From: Rhodocyclaceae bacterium
GTDB taxonomy: Bacteria > Pseudomonadota > Gammaproteobacteria > Burkholderiales > Rhodocyclaceae
Reading direction: 5' to 3'
Assembly (NCBI GenBank): GCA_016791085.1
Contig: JAEUNN010000662.1
Coordinates: 1-6,006, forward strand
Length of the DNA: 6,006 nt
Part shown: in pieces, positions 5,523-6,006 of the stretch
Numbering within the stretch: position 1 is the first letter of the stretch
How the letters are laid out: every line of letters starts with the position of its first letter
Program-made: the position numbers and the translations under genes
The notes under the pieces: generated by a model
The model's input: the letters and a program-made list of their open reading frames with translations, nothing else
Told to the model about the DNA's origin: nothing
Database searches by the model: none

Positions 5523-6006
5523 GTCGTCCGGCGCAATCCGAACAAATCATTTATGTCGTCGATGACGACGAAGCCATGCGCGATTCGGCGGCATGGTTGC
5601 TGGAATCGCGCGGTTTCAGTGTTCGCACGCTGGAGTCGGCCGAGGCGTTCCTGGAAATTTACGGCCCGGCTTTGTCCGGCTGCCTCATCCTGGACGTGCG
5701 CATGCCCGGCATGAGCGGGCTGGAACTGTTCGAAAAGCTGCGTCACACGGCCGGGCGCACGCCCTTGTTGCCGGTCATATTCGTAACCGGCCACGGCGAC
5801 GTGCCCATGGCGGTCGGAGCGCTCAAACAGGGCGCGGCGGATTTCATAGAAAAGCCGTTCAACGACCAGGAACTCGTCCGACTGGTCGAACAGTGCCTCG
5901 CGCGCGAACGCGAAATGCGCGCGCGCCACCATGAAACGCTGGATGACCTGCGCCGGCTCGAATCGCTGACCGAGCGCGAAACCGAAGTCATGCGGCTTAT
6001 CGTGGC
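5519..6006 (+). CDS. FixJ/DctR/TtrR-type response regulator, cut at the start of its LuxR-family HTH
   Basis: This is the cognate transcription regulator of the upstream kinase. It starts at GTG 5519, overlapping the kinase stop by 4 bases (GTGA); 162 codons are visible. The receiver domain spans about 9-128: acidic pocket D15-D17 in YVVDDDEAMR, phospho-acceptor D59 in LILDVRMPGMSGLE, T90 in FVTGHGDVPMAV and K112 in DFIEKPF. This set is typical of FixJ-type receivers. A charged linker (about 129-148) leads to LTERETEVM (150-158), the first helix of a LuxR/FixJ HTH DNA-binding domain, which continues past the window edge (about 45-50 more residues expected). FixJ-family regulators dimerise when phosphorylated and usually activate transcription. 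Targets are unknown; the divergent binding-protein gene is the nearest candidate. Confidence 0.95.
   Translation, partial: MSRPAQSEQIIYVVDDDEAMRDSAAWLLESRGFSVRTLESAEAFLEIYGPALSGCLILDVRMPGMSGLELFEKLRHTAGRTPLLPVIFVTGHGDVPMAVGALKQGAADFIEKPFNDQELVRLVEQCLAREREMRARHHETLDDLRRLESLTERETEVMRLIV

Overview
The window is GC-rich with dense, strongly GC-biased coding sequence. Its protein families and gene style point to a betaproteobacterium of the Burkholderiales, most likely an Alcaligenaceae relative (Bordetella/Achromobacter type). That placement is an inference from family resemblance; no marker gene was compared.

Layout: two genes run leftward and two or three run rightward from a divergent intergenic region at about 2253-2697. 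On the minus strand, an orphan Peripla_BP_6/LivK-type periplasmic substrate-binding protein (2252-924) is followed, after a 266-base gap, by the first 219 codons of aceE (657-1), the E1 component of pyruvate dehydrogenase. The window edge cuts aceE. The gap before aceE carries a good sigma70-like promoter, a cluster of direct and inverted repeats just upstream of it, a 12-bp perfect palindrome in the predicted 5' leader and a strong Shine-Dalgarno (SD) site. aceE therefore looks separately transcribed and probably regulated.

On the plus strand lies a two-component system. A 904-residue membrane histidine kinase has a periplasmic Cache-like sensor, three cytoplasmic PAS domains and a FixL/DctS-type (HPK4) transmitter. 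It overlaps by 4 bases (GTGA) a FixJ/DctR/TtrR-type response regulator, which the window edge cuts at the start of its LuxR-type HTH domain. The kinase ATG has no SD site of its own, but a 37-codon ORF with an excellent SD site (AAGGAG, 8-nt spacing) ends on it in an ATGA overlap. This is a candidate translationally coupled leader peptide and the least expected element in the window.

How the genes may work together (inference): DctS/DctR-like systems sense carboxylates outside the cell and switch on uptake genes. Here a divergently transcribed binding protein with no transporter partner in view sits beside the kinase, and a central pyruvate enzyme lies beyond it. The regulator may control the binding protein, or the binding protein may present a ligand to the kinase. 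A link to pyruvate/acetyl-CoA metabolism through the aceE promoter is possible but unproven. No mobile element, CRISPR array or tRNA/rRNA gene was seen.
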